A stretch of DNA of 64,000 bases from the NCBI GenBank assembly GCA_964611645.1, contig CAZTAO010000001.1:161430-225429 (forward strand), given 5' to 3'. The notes beneath the pieces were generated by a model, which saw only the letters and a list, made by a program, of their open reading frames with translations, made no database searches and was not told the DNA's origin. The DNA is from CAZTAO01 sp964611645. Its GTDB lineage: Bacteria > Armatimonadota > UBA5829. A program made the position numbers and the translations under genes. Position 1 is the first letter of the stretch; every line of letters begins with the position of its first letter. This document shows positions 52,887 through 61,509 of this stretch, piece by piece.

Positions 52887-53261
52887 ATGATGGAGAAGTT
52901 TCTGGATAGCGTGAAGTTCGACTCAAACGGCCTGGTTACCGCCGTGGTGCAGGACGCCGATAACGGCGATGTCCTGATGGTGGCCTACATGAACCGCGAA
53001 GCCCTGCAGCGCACTCTGGAGAGTGGCAGAACTTGCTTCTGGAGCAGGTCCAGGCAGAAATACTGGGTCAAGGGCGAGACCTCGGGCAACGTGCAGAAGG
53101 TCCTTGGAGTATATGCAGACTGCGACCGCGATGCCCTGCTGGTGAAGGTACAGCAAACAGGCGCCGCCTGCCACGAAGGCTACCGAACCTGCTTCTTCAC
53201 CCAAATAGGCTGCGAAGGCGATGAGACTACCTGTGGGGAGAAGCTGACGGAGTCGTACTGA
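52887..53261 (+). CDS. hisI: phosphoribosyl-AMP cyclohydrolase
   Basis: A 124-residue zinc enzyme that opens the ring of phosphoribosyl-AMP, the third step of histidine synthesis. Signatures are VLMVAYMNREAL, CFWSRSRQKYWVKGETSGN, the metal-binding YADCDRDALL, and ACHEGYRTCFF. The length fits a stand-alone cyclohydrolase without the HisE domain. An AAAGGA site precedes the start. It is probably co-transcribed with hisF. Confidence 0.95.
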   Translation: MMEKFLDSVKFDSNGLVTAVVQDADNGDVLMVAYMNREALQRTLESGRTCFWSRSRQKYWVKGETSGNVQKVLGVYADCDRDALLVKVQQTGAACHEGYRTCFFTQIGCEGDETTCGEKLTESY

Positions 53262-53268
53262 GCCTATG

Positions 53269-53277
53269 TGGTATAAT
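53269..53277 (+). promoter_or_regulatory. extended -10 promoter of the second vapBC pair
   Basis: TGGTATAAT preceded by ATG, 20 bp upstream of the antitoxin ATG. It matches the promoter of the first vapBC pair in both sequence and spacing. Confidence 0.65.
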
Positions 53278-53296
53278 GGGGTTTGAGGTGGTCAGT

Positions 53297-53530
53297 ATGT
53301 CTGTGGTTATCAGGGCGCATTTTGACGGCAAGACCATCGTACCGGATGAACCTGTCGACTTGCCGATAAACAGTGAATTGAAAGCTGAGATCAGTGTTGT
53401 TCTGGCCAAGCCCCGCCGATCCCCCGAACGCGAGGCTGCCTGGCAGAGCTTGCTCTCCAGCCGGATGTCTGGGTTGAGCATATCGGACGAATCCCTGCGT
53501 AGAGAGAACCTGTACGAGGACAGGGCGTGA
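53297..53530 (+). CDS. VapB-like antitoxin, second copy
   Basis: A 77-residue protein beginning MSVVIRAHFDGKTIVPDEPVD and ending LRRENLYEDRA, like the antitoxin at 23079-23318; the middle is diverged. I start at ATG 53297, after GAGGTGG, rather than the more upstream in-frame codons. It overlaps the toxin gene by four bases. It should neutralise the toxin and repress the operon. Confidence 0.85.
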   Translation: MSVVIRAHFDGKTIVPDEPVDLPINSELKAEISVVLAKPRRSPEREAAWQSLLSSRMSGLSISDESLRRENLYEDRA

Positions 53531-53976
53531 GCTATCTGATAGACACAAACGTGCTCCTGAGGTTCTTTGACATTGCAGACCCTCGGAACACTGAGATCGT
53601 TGAAGCTCTGGATGCGGTCACAAACTCGACAGAGGAGATATTTGTGTGCCTGCAAGTGCTGATCGAATATTGGTCTGTGGCCACTCGGCCTCGGGAAGTC
53701 AACGGCCTCGGACTGGCCACAGCGGACGCCGACCGACATCTCAGCAAGATAGAAAGCCTTTTCACTCGCCTGCCAGAGCCATCCGACATCTCCGAACGCT
53801 GGCGCGAGCTTGCAGCGTGTCACTGTGTCATCGGTAGGCAAGCCCACGACGCCCGCTTGGCCGCCTTGATGATCAGCCACGGGATCGACACTATTATCAC
53901 CCTCAATAACACCGATTTTACTCGGTACTCGGAGATCACCGCACTCACCCCTGCGCAGTTACTCCGCAGCTTGTAG
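53527..53976 (+). CDS. VapC-like PIN-domain toxin, second copy
   Basis: A 149-residue PIN-domain ribonuclease, starting at a GTG inside the antitoxin stop (GTGA). SYLIDTNVLLRFFD carries the first Asp and VLIEYWSVATRP the Glu; IGRQAHDARLAAL and TIITLNNTDF supply the others. It is the same length as the VapC at 22633-23082 and clearly its paralogue. The two pairs may or may not be cross-neutralised. Confidence 0.88.
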   Translation: MSYLIDTNVLLRFFDIADPRNTEIVEALDAVTNSTEEIFVCLQVLIEYWSVATRPREVNGLGLATADADRHLSKIESLFTRLPEPSDISERWRELAACHCVIGRQAHDARLAALMISHGIDTIITLNNTDFTRYSEITALTPAQLLRSL

Positions 53977-53988
53977 ACCATATCGAAC

Positions 53989-54070
53989 CGCTGGTTGAGC
54001 GGAGTCGAAACCAGTAACTCCGGTCGCGTGTATATGTGGGAGATGTTCATTTCGACTCCGCTCAATGAAC
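53989..54070 (+). repeat. dispersed hairpin, family C, copy 2
   Basis: TTGAGCGGAGTCGAAA at 53994-54009 and TTTCGACTCCGCTCAA at 54050-54065, so the half-sites are those of 21389-21445 in the opposite order. It follows the VapC gene directly. Confidence 0.8.
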
Positions 54071-54256
54071 GGGCTCGCTCAACTAACCGTCAACGCCGCA
54101 GCAGGTCGCAAACAACCATCCTGTGGTCTGAGTTCATGGACTCTACGGCTTCCACGCGCTTCGGCTTGAACTGCCACGCAAATACTTCGGAACTAATTTC
54201 ATAAGTGCAGCGTATAGATTATACCATTGCAGCAGTACTTAAAGGAGACCCCGGCT

Positions 54257-55627
54257 ATGAACGGTCACCTCTTGGTCAAGTCGCTCGCTGTGCTCTTCCT
54301 CTGTGCTTGTTCGCTCACCTTGGTGGTCCTTAGTTTTCCTCCCAACCCATACTGGTGGCTCGGCCTCGTATCGCTTGTCCCTCTGGCGCTGATCTGCACA
54401 ATAGTTGGCCCCGCGGCATGTGCTCTTAGTGGGATCCTTATTGGCCTGGCGAGTGGATGGGTACTGGCCGGACCTGTGGACTCCGCCGGCCAGTCGGCCA
54501 ACCTCAATGCAGCATTCGGAGGACTGGGCATGGTCTTTGGGCTGACGGCCGCGTTTGCCGCGTTCGCGTGGGACAAGAGGATAAGGCCCGCTGCGTGGCC
54601 GTTCTTTGCCGCCGCCGTGGGGGTCTCGCTGGAGTTCGTTTGCGGGCATCTGTTCCCGGTCAACTTCGCTGTCTCGCAACACTGCAATCCCGCTGCGCTA
54701 CTGCTCTCGCCCTACACCGGCATCTGGGGAGTTAGCTTCCTGCTGTGGCTTACGGGTGCTGCGGTGGCGGTTCTCATCCGCAAACCCCGGGCCGCCGTTC
54801 CCGCGCTTATAGTGGCCGTGGTGTTCATACTCGGATCGTTCACCGCGCGTGTCCCGGTGGATGGCGGTGGCCCGAGCGTCCGGGCGGCGGCGATTCAGGC
54901 GCTGGACGCCTACACTTCGGCGGAACTGACCGAGAAGACCAAGGGCAAGGCTGATGTGGCGGTGTGGGCCGAGCAGCTTATGGACCCCGTGGAGAAGACC
55001 GCTGCTGAAGCTGCGACTAATGCGGGGATGTACGTTGTGGGAAGCTATCACGTGACCGAAAGCAACGGCGAATACCGCAACACCGCCCGTCTGATCTCGC
55101 CAAAGGGCGAGGCGGTCGGGTCATTCAAGAAGAGGCACCTGTTCGGCAAGGAAGTGTTGTCGTTCAAACCGGGCGAGGAAGCGATCCCTGTCCGAACCCC
55201 GTTGTTCGTTGCTGGGATGCCTATCTGCTTCGATACCATGTTCACCGATGCCAACAGGGAACTGGTTGCAAACGGCGCAGACATTCTGCTGGTCCCCAAC
55301 AGCGACCCTGACTTCAAGAACCTCCTCTTCAACCACCTACATTCCGCGATCACCGCCTTCCGGGCAGCAGAAAACGGCGTGCCGCTGGTGTGGACTGAGG
55401 GGATGGGAGTCTCCTCCATCTTCGACCGCCACGGCAATCGGGTAGCCGTGGCAAAGACCGCCGAGCCGGAAGTAGTCATCGCCACGGTCGAACTCGGACA
55501 AGGCCGCACCATCTACAACCGCCTCGGCGACTGGCTGCCCAACGGCTGTATCATTGTCTTGGTTGCGATGGCGGTGTTCGCCGGTTACAGGCGGGTCAGG
55601 TTGCGCTCCTCCGCACAGGCGGCTTAG
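54257..55627 (+). CDS. apolipoprotein N-acyltransferase-like membrane protein
   Basis: A 456-residue inner-membrane protein. Residues 1-195 have six or so hydrophobic segments; 205-430 form a nitrilase-like domain facing outward; a last segment is near 437-452. The Glu-Lys-Cys triad can be placed at Glu239 (VAVWAEQLM), Lys291/292 (SFKKRHLFG) and Cys324 (MPICFDTMF). Lnt transfers an acyl chain to the N-terminal Cys of lipoproteins. The usual ICYE or ICFE after the Cys is ICFD here and the sequence is short for Lnt, so it may be a divergent or re-purposed acyltransferase. AAAGGAGA precedes the start at 54257. Confidence 0.75.
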   Translation: MNGHLLVKSLAVLFLCACSLTLVVLSFPPNPYWWLGLVSLVPLALICTIVGPAACALSGILIGLASGWVLAGPVDSAGQSANLNAAFGGLGMVFGLTAAFAAFAWDKRIRPAAWPFFAAAVGVSLEFVCGHLFPVNFAVSQHCNPAALLLSPYTGIWGVSFLLWLTGAAVAVLIRKPRAAVPALIVAVVFILGSFTARVPVDGGGPSVRAAAIQALDAYTSAELTEKTKGKADVAVWAEQLMDPVEKTAAEAATNAGMYVVGSYHVTESNGEYRNTARLISPKGEAVGSFKKRHLFGKEVLSFKPGEEAIPVRTPLFVAGMPICFDTMFTDANRELVANGADILLVPNSDPDFKNLLFNHLHSAITAFRAAENGVPLVWTEGMGVSSIFDRHGNRVAVAKTAEPEVVIATVELGQGRTIYNRLGDWLPNGCIIVLVAMAVFAGYRRVRLRSSAQAA

Positions 55628-55676
55628 CCTCGAGCAACTCGAACGAGTCACTCGGTATATTCCCTCCAAAACAGGG

Positions 55677-55705
55677 TTTACATGTAAACTCTTACATGTT
55701 ATACT
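55677..55705 (+). promoter_or_regulatory. promoter with overlapping palindromic operator
   Basis: TTTACA (55677-55682) and TATACT (55700-55705) are 17 bp apart, with TG one base before the -10. The perfect 12-bp palindrome TTTACATGTAAA (55677-55688) covers the -35, and a half-match CTTACATGTTAT covers the spacer and -10. A GntR- or LacI-type repressor could bind here. It would drive the three-gene TIM-barrel operon beginning at 55756. Confidence 0.7.
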
Positions 55706-55755
55706 GTCCACGTTCGCATATCAATTCACCAATCCACGAGACTGCGAGAGGGCCA

Positions 55756-56877
55756 ATGGACATCAGGATCGACGACCACAACAACATCTTGCGTGACCGC
55801 AAAGTGTTCTTCCCGATAGGCATATACGGTATCGCCGCCGGCCGTGGCTTGGAGGAGAACGTTGGTACCGGGATAGACTTCTCGCACCCAGAGGAGTTGC
55901 AGCGCGAGAAGTTGGCCGAACTGGTAGACTCCGGCTTCGACTTCATCCATTCCTATGAGTTCCAACGCGGCGGAATGGGCGAAGACTTCGACAGATATAT
56001 CGGAAGAGCCACGAAACAACTTGACTGGGCACGGGAGCATGGGCTTGGGGTTATGATGCAGATGAGCCTCGACCCGTATGAGTCGGGCGATCTGAGTTGG
56101 AGCCGAAAGCACGTGCAGGCGCTGAGAGACCATCCGGCGATGATGTTCTGGTACACGGTCGACGAGCCTGCGGGGTTCTACGCCGCCGACCTGATGCGGC
56201 AGGTGAACAATCTTGTGAAGTCCGAAGACCCTCACCATCCGACTATCTCCTGCCTCTGCTCGGGCTATGGCGATTTCGCGGACGCTTCGGATGTCCTGAT
56301 GGTGGATCCTTACCCGGTGCCGGCCAAGAATATCAAGCAAGTAACCAATGATACCAACGCGATCCGGGGAGCCTGCAATGATGGCAAGCCCGTTATCGGG
56401 GTTGTTCAGGCCTTTGACTGGTCATCACACGATAAGGGGAGGTCTCCGGAATCGGGCCGCGCTCCCACACGGGACGAACTCCGCGCGATGTCGTATCTGT
56501 TCATAGTGAACGGCGCAAAGGGCCTGATCTACTTCTGTTTCTACCGGAACGTCGACTTGCCGGAGGTATGGGAGGCGCAGAAAGAGGTCGCGAGGGAGAT
56601 AGGGTCCATCGAGCCAATCATCCTCGCGCCGTATTCAGGCTACAAGGTCAAGGTCGAGCCGGCGGACGGGAAGCTGGAGTATTGCGTGAAAGACCATGAT
56701 GGAAAGCGCTACCTGTTTGTGGTCAACACCGACCAGGAGCCTGTCGACGCCGTGTTCACCCTGCCCAATGCGGGCAAGGTGACGAGTGTGTTCGGTAAGC
56801 GTAACGTCCCGGTGTCCGGCGGCCAATTCAGAGACAGGTTCCGCGGTTTCGACGTGAGGCTTTATGAGATTGCATAG
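55756..56877 (+). CDS. cytoplasmic TIM-barrel glycosidase-like protein
   Basis: A 373-residue protein with no signal peptide. I start at ATG 55756, after GAGAGGG. It opens MDIRIDDHNNILRDRKVFFPIGIYG, typical of clan-A-like barrels. Strands include FIHSYEF and MMFWYTVDEPAGFY (a DEP acid), and VIGVVQAFDWSSHDKGRSP. AKGLIYFCFYRN is a late strand, and a small beta domain follows (VVNTDQEPVDAVFTL). It is the first gene of an operon with two secreted relatives. No family is certain. It may act on imported oligosaccharides or sugars. Confidence 0.72.
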   Translation: MDIRIDDHNNILRDRKVFFPIGIYGIAAGRGLEENVGTGIDFSHPEELQREKLAELVDSGFDFIHSYEFQRGGMGEDFDRYIGRATKQLDWAREHGLGVMMQMSLDPYESGDLSWSRKHVQALRDHPAMMFWYTVDEPAGFYAADLMRQVNNLVKSEDPHHPTISCLCSGYGDFADASDVLMVDPYPVPAKNIKQVTNDTNAIRGACNDGKPVIGVVQAFDWSSHDKGRSPESGRAPTRDELRAMSYLFIVNGAKGLIYFCFYRNVDLPEVWEAQKEVAREIGSIEPIILAPYSGYKVKVEPADGKLEYCVKDHDGKRYLFVVNTDQEPVDAVFTLPNAGKVTSVFGKRNVPVSGGQFRDRFRGFDVRLYEIA

Positions 56878-56898
56878 ACTTCTATCGAGGAGTATATG

Positions 56899-58776
56899 AT
56901 GAGGCTGACCATACCGGTCCTTTCTACCTGTGCAGCGTGCCTGGTTCTGATGAGTCTTGCGGCTTCCGGACTGCGTGCCGAGGAGCCTGCCAAGACCGAG
57001 AAGATAACCGACAAGATCACCAGGTTGGTGTATAGCGACGGCCGTGAGGAGTGGGACGTCACCGGCAGGGGCAAGGTGACGTTCATGCCCACCAAGCCCA
57101 GCGCTGAGGTCGTGAAGCCCTCTGCGGCCGATTTCCGCCGTGGGTTCGTCGCATTTGTGTCGAGGAACCGCGAGGGAGTGCTGCCTCAGTATCGGCCCGC
57201 CAAGGATGAGATTGCTTCTGGAGTGTCGATGTCTGCCGCGCCCGGGGAGTTCGAGCTAGCGACTCTCGCCATCCTGCCCTTGCGTGATCTGGGCAAGGTG
57301 ACGTTTTCTGTCGGCGAGCTTCGGGGGCCAGGTAGATCGGCCATCAAGCCTGAGTCGATAGACACCTATATCACTGAGCCTACTGTGGAACAGGTCGGGC
57401 TGTATCCGCCGGAATCCAACGTTGTCCGCTGGGTAGCCAAGTGGCTGCGACCGGCGAATGCTGTGACGGCGTCAAGGGATTGCTGTATTCAGGCATATTT
57501 CGACATCCACATGCCTGAGGATGCCAAGCCTGGAGTGTACAGCGGGGCCATCAAGGTGTCGAGCGACGCAGGCAAGTCCAGCTTCCCTGTCAAGTTGGAA
57601 GTACTTGACCTGAAGCTGGAGCAGCCGATGCCGTGGGGGCTGTACCTCTATAGTTGGCCGAAGATTGGTGATAACCTCGATGACCAGAAGCGCACCCTTG
57701 CCGAGATGCGGCGAATCGGGATGTCGCAGGCTGTGCTCTCGCCTATCTGGATGCAATTCGGGTTCGGGGTGTCCAAGGATGGCGAGCCTGACTTCTCGGT
57801 CTGGGACCAGTGCGTCGACCTCTACACCCAGGCCGGTTTCCGCAATCCCCCGATCCTGGCGATGGAAGGGTTGATGTATGGAATTACAGAGGCCGTCGGC
57901 AAGTCCGGCGAGGTGAAGTGGGCGAACGAGGGCGGGATGAGCGTGCCGGGAGTCAAGGCTGATGATATCCCCGCCGATGTTCGAGAGTTCGCCAAGAAGG
58001 TCGTGCGTCGGGTCTATGATCACGGGCTGGAGAAGAAATGGCCGAACTTCTACGCCTATTTCGTCGATGAATGCAGCCCCGGCCCGCGCACCGAGAAAGC
58101 TCTCTTTATGGGCAAAGTGGCTCGGGAAGCCGCGCCTGAGCTCTCGACCGCCGGCACGCTCTACACGCACGGTTGGTGGCAGCCCTTGTCAGGTTTGCTT
58201 GACCTGAACATAGCTCACTACGTCCACCCCTGCAACAATGAGGACGCCAACCGCCGGTGGCATGAGTTTGCCAAGGAAATGAGGACCTCGAGGCTGTATG
58301 GCATCGAGTTCATCGGGCCGTTCGACAGCCAATGGGAGGGCCGCAGGCTCACTTTCACCCTTGAGAAAGGCACGATGGACGGGATGATGTGCTGGGTGCA
58401 GTGGCCGGGTTGGAACCAGCATGAGTCGTTCAGCCCGTACCAGTTTCTGGAGAACTCGTGGAAGGGCGGTCCTTTCTGGCTGCGGCAGGACGATGGCCAG
58501 ATGTGGCGAAGTCTGCCGTGGATGGGGATCCGCGAGGGGATAGACGACTCCCGCTACGTCCGCACCCTGCGAGTCGCCATAGACAAAGCAATTGCTGCCG
58601 GCAGGCCCGCGATTGCTGCTCAGGCAAAGAAGAGCCTGGAAATGCTGATGGCAGATGTGCCATGGGTCCCGGGTTCCAGAAGCGGCGAGAATGGTTGGAG
58701 TTCCGACAGCGCCGACAAGTGCCGCCGGGACTTAGCCGAAGCGGCGATGATTTGTCTGAAGGAGATAGGGAAGTGA
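56899..58776 (+). CDS. secreted DUF4091-type TIM-barrel protein
   Basis: A 625-residue exported protein. GAGGAG lies six bases before ATG 56899, and a signal peptide follows (STCAACLVLMSLAASGLRA). After a beta-rich N-terminal domain, a TIM barrel of about 380 residues has PWGLYLYSWPKIGDNLDDQ and ILAMEGLMYG, with YAYFVDECSPGPR placed where others have DEP; here the Pro is replaced by Cys. The C-terminal DGMMCWVQWPGW, then SLPWMGIREGIDDSRYVRTL, is a hallmark of DUF4091. The stop overlaps the next start by four bases, so they are coupled. It likely hydrolyses an extracellular glycan; substrate unknown. Confidence 0.78.
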   Translation: MRLTIPVLSTCAACLVLMSLAASGLRAEEPAKTEKITDKITRLVYSDGREEWDVTGRGKVTFMPTKPSAEVVKPSAADFRRGFVAFVSRNREGVLPQYRPAKDEIASGVSMSAAPGEFELATLAILPLRDLGKVTFSVGELRGPGRSAIKPESIDTYITEPTVEQVGLYPPESNVVRWVAKWLRPANAVTASRDCCIQAYFDIHMPEDAKPGVYSGAIKVSSDAGKSSFPVKLEVLDLKLEQPMPWGLYLYSWPKIGDNLDDQKRTLAEMRRIGMSQAVLSPIWMQFGFGVSKDGEPDFSVWDQCVDLYTQAGFRNPPILAMEGLMYGITEAVGKSGEVKWANEGGMSVPGVKADDIPADVREFAKKVVRRVYDHGLEKKWPNFYAYFVDECSPGPRTEKALFMGKVAREAAPELSTAGTLYTHGWWQPLSGLLDLNIAHYVHPCNNEDANRRWHEFAKEMRTSRLYGIEFIGPFDSQWEGRRLTFTLEKGTMDGMMCWVQWPGWNQHESFSPYQFLENSWKGGPFWLRQDDGQMWRSLPWMGIREGIDDSRYVRTLRVAIDKAIAAGRPAIAAQAKKSLEMLMADVPWVPGSRSGENGWSSDSADKCRRDLAEAAMICLKEIGK

Positions 58777-61331
58777 GCTGGTTCGACCGAGTAAGTATCA
58801 CCATCACGCTGAGCCTGTCGAAGCGTGGAATCTCCAACCGAGGTGCCAGTCCATCCTTCGACAGGCTCAGGATGATGGGGTTGGGGATTGCCTTTCTCTT
58901 CACGGCATTCGTTATGGCTGGGCTGTTTGCGCCGGTTTCAGCCGCTTCCAAGAACCTGCTTGTCAACGGGGGATTCTCCGGAGAGTTGGGTGCGAACGGG
59001 TGTGCGAAGGGCTGGAAGTCCTCCGGGCCGGTCACACTTAGCCTGCTGTCCGGCAACCAAGGGGAGGAAATTGACGAGAGGAGAGGTTATTTCCCGGGTC
59101 TGGGCCGCTATGTGCAGGTGATGGTGAAAGAGCCTTCGCTTGCTTATGTCTACCAGGATGTGAACCCCTCCAGGCTGGCGGGCAAGTACCTCCTGCTTGA
59201 GTGTATGGTCAAGATCACGGAGTTCAAGGCGGGCACAGGCTCCGACACCCACGCGCGAGCTTCCGTGGAACTAGGCAGAACCAACGGTGAGAGGAGCCGT
59301 TTCGAGCGGAAGTTTACTGCAACGGGGGAATGGGAGATTGTGCGGATTGTGACACAGGCTCCAAGCGACCTCGGCGCTGTGCGCATCTGGTTCGGGTTTG
59401 ACGGGGCCTCCGGCAAGCTGAAAGTCCGAGATGTGGGGCTTCATGTGGTCGAGAAGCCTGTGGAGATCGAGGTAGAGCCCGGCGTCAAAGAGATCGACTA
59501 TGGCAACGGCTTCCGGCAGATGACCGTGGACGGCAAGACCTGGTACGACCGCTCCGAGACCGACACACCGCTCAGCGTAGACACCAAGTTCACGGAAAGA
59601 GAGAAGTCGAGAGGGTTTGTGGTGTTCCAGCGGGGTGGGGCGTCCGTGCTGCCCGCAATTAATAAGCCGATCAGGAAAGAGATCATCCGAGAATCAGATG
59701 CGGTATCGCTCTCAGTGTGCGCCGACGAACTGAGAGGAATCCCTGTTGCCATTTACCCTCTCAGAGAGATGAAGAATGCCCGGTTTGAGATTGGCTCTCT
59801 CGAGTCCAAACGCGGAGATGTCTTGCCGGCGGGGGTTCTATATGCCGACTACTTCGAGACCGGTTTCTACCGCACCAGTTGGTACGCCGAATACGCCAGG
59901 ATGGCCAGGGTGCTGCACAGGTTCGATACTATCGACATTCCCCCCGGCAACGGCGCACAGTTCCGTATCTACTGCCAACCACCCGCGGATGCCAAGCCCG
60001 GCGTCTACACCGGCAAGGTGGTTGTGAAGGACGACTCCGGCGCGAGTTTGCCGATCAACCTCAAGGTCACTGTGAGGCCGTTCAAGCTGGACCCGATGCC
60101 TCTGCACTGGAGTATGTACTACTACTATGATCCCGATGACGCTCTTTCTGACCAACTGGCTATGATGAAGGAGTTGGGAATGACCAGTGTCATATACTCT
60201 CCTCCGCGTACCTCGATGGAAGCTAGACTGAGCCTGGTGGATGGCAAGGTCAAGTTCGACTTCGGGCCGGATGACGAGTTCATGAAAGCCTACAAGGCTG
60301 CAGGCTACGAGATGCCCGTTCTTTACTATCCCAGACTTGTGCTGCTGAGGCTGGTTCAGCTTCACGGTCTGGACAAGCAGTTCAAGCAGGAGTGGTTCCT
60401 CAGCGGCTGGAACCCTGTAATCCCCAAGGCGGAGGATTACCCACCGCAGGTGTTGGAGTCTTATAAACAGTTCCTGCGGATGGTGGTACAGCGCGCAAAG
60501 GAAGCCAACTGGCCTGAGACAATACTGTATCTGACAGACGAACCGGATCCAGTGTACGACTACACAGTGGCCGAGGCCATCGCGTCCTACAAGGCGTCGA
60601 AGGAGGTCTCACCCGAAACCAGCACGTTCTGCACCATGTACTTTCCTCAGTCTATGCCAACTGTGGGTAAATACCTGGACTTCATCTCCTGCCAGGGGCT
60701 TCTTAGCGTATACGGCATGCCCAGAAACAAGCAACTGCTGGATGCCTGTAAGCAATCCGGCTCTGAACTCTGGGCATCCGAGTGGCCGGGGCTGTTCAGG
60801 AACAACTACTGGTACAACCGGGCCTTCGCGGGGCTGGTGTGTGCCAAGTCGGGCTTCCAGGGGATGAACATCTGGTACTGGGTCAACTCCGGCAAGCGCA
60901 AGGCAAGCAAGGACCCAATCCATATCTCTGTCGGCCCCGTTACTATCGATTGGAGTCTGACGAAGAAAGGAAACGATATCGGCGGGTGCGGGCTCAGCTT
61001 GTATGGGCAGAATGCGCGTGGGGGACTAGATAACTCGGTCCAGATGGAAGGCCTTCGCGACGGCATTCTGGACTACCGCTACATCGCAACCCTCAAGAAC
61101 GCAATCGCCAGGGCCAAGGCCAAGAACTGGAATGTGAGCAAGTATGATAAAGAATTGGCCAGAATAATAGACAGCGCCCCGACCCTCAAGCTCGAATCCA
61201 TCTACAAGTGCGACCGCCCCGGCCTGACGGATGCGGGTGGGTGGACAGTTGACCGGAACAACGAGTTGATAGAGCGGCTGGCACGTGCTATTGTTGAGGT
61301 TGATGCGCTGGCGGCGAAGCGTGGGAAGTAG
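58773..61331 (+). CDS. secreted DUF4091-type TIM-barrel protein with CBM-like domain
   Basis: An 852-residue exported protein. GTG 58773 lies inside the previous stop (GTGA), and AAGGAG and GGGAA precede it, so I take it as the start. Between it and the signal-peptide core (IAFLFTAFVMAGLF) the reading frame crosses the family E hairpin. ATG 58872/58875 is an alternative start without that stretch. NLLVNGGFSGELG opens a jelly-roll CBM-like domain. The barrel has MHLWSMYYYYDP-like strands and TILYLTDEPDPVYDY (the DEP acid). GLRDGILDYRYIATLKNAI is the DUF4091 ending. It is the last gene of the operon starting at 55756 and probably acts with its neighbours on one polysaccharide. Confidence 0.8.
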   Translation: MSWFDRVSITITLSLSKRGISNRGASPSFDRLRMMGLGIAFLFTAFVMAGLFAPVSAASKNLLVNGGFSGELGANGCAKGWKSSGPVTLSLLSGNQGEEIDERRGYFPGLGRYVQVMVKEPSLAYVYQDVNPSRLAGKYLLLECMVKITEFKAGTGSDTHARASVELGRTNGERSRFERKFTATGEWEIVRIVTQAPSDLGAVRIWFGFDGASGKLKVRDVGLHVVEKPVEIEVEPGVKEIDYGNGFRQMTVDGKTWYDRSETDTPLSVDTKFTEREKSRGFVVFQRGGASVLPAINKPIRKEIIRESDAVSLSVCADELRGIPVAIYPLREMKNARFEIGSLESKRGDVLPAGVLYADYFETGFYRTSWYAEYARMARVLHRFDTIDIPPGNGAQFRIYCQPPADAKPGVYTGKVVVKDDSGASLPINLKVTVRPFKLDPMPLHWSMYYYYDPDDALSDQLAMMKELGMTSVIYSPPRTSMEARLSLVDGKVKFDFGPDDEFMKAYKAAGYEMPVLYYPRLVLLRLVQLHGLDKQFKQEWFLSGWNPVIPKAEDYPPQVLESYKQFLRMVVQRAKEANWPETILYLTDEPDPVYDYTVAEAIASYKASKEVSPETSTFCTMYFPQSMPTVGKYLDFISCQGLLSVYGMPRNKQLLDACKQSGSELWASEWPGLFRNNYWYNRAFAGLVCAKSGFQGMNIWYWVNSGKRKASKDPIHISVGPVTIDWSLTKKGNDIGGCGLSLYGQNARGGLDNSVQMEGLRDGILDYRYIATLKNAIARAKAKNWNVSKYDKELARIIDSAPTLKLESIYKCDRPGLTDAGGWTVDRNNELIERLARAIVEVDALAAKRGK
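58809..58870 (+). repeat. dispersed hairpin, family E, inside a gene
   Basis: CTGAGCCTGTCGAAG pairs perfectly (15 bp) with CTTCGACAGGCTCAG around a 32-base loop. It lies within the open frame of the gene at 58773-61331 and contributes residues such as LSLSKRG and FDRLR. It resembles hairpins that recur between genes in many bacterial genomes. Confidence 0.8.
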
Positions 61332-61340
61332 TCCGAATAA

Positions 61341-61488
61341 CGTCATGCTGAACTTGTTTCAGCATCTGGCTGGCGCACGACAGGCGGTGTGACGTCGTCA
61401 TGCTGAACTTGTTTCAGCATCTGGCTTGAACACGACAGGCGGTGTGATGAATATGAGAAACAGACCCTGAAACAAGTTCAGGGTGACG
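61341..61488 (+). repeat. bipartite REP-like hairpin, family B, copy 3 with duplicated half
   Basis: The first palindrome (GTCATGCTGAACTTGTTTCA) and its flank to GACAGGCGGTGTGA occur twice, at 61341-61392 and 61396-61448, followed by one second palindrome at 61461-61488. It lies between the TIM-barrel operon and iolM. Confidence 0.85.
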
Positions 61489-61509
61489 AAGAAGAGAGGA
61501 GATCTGATT

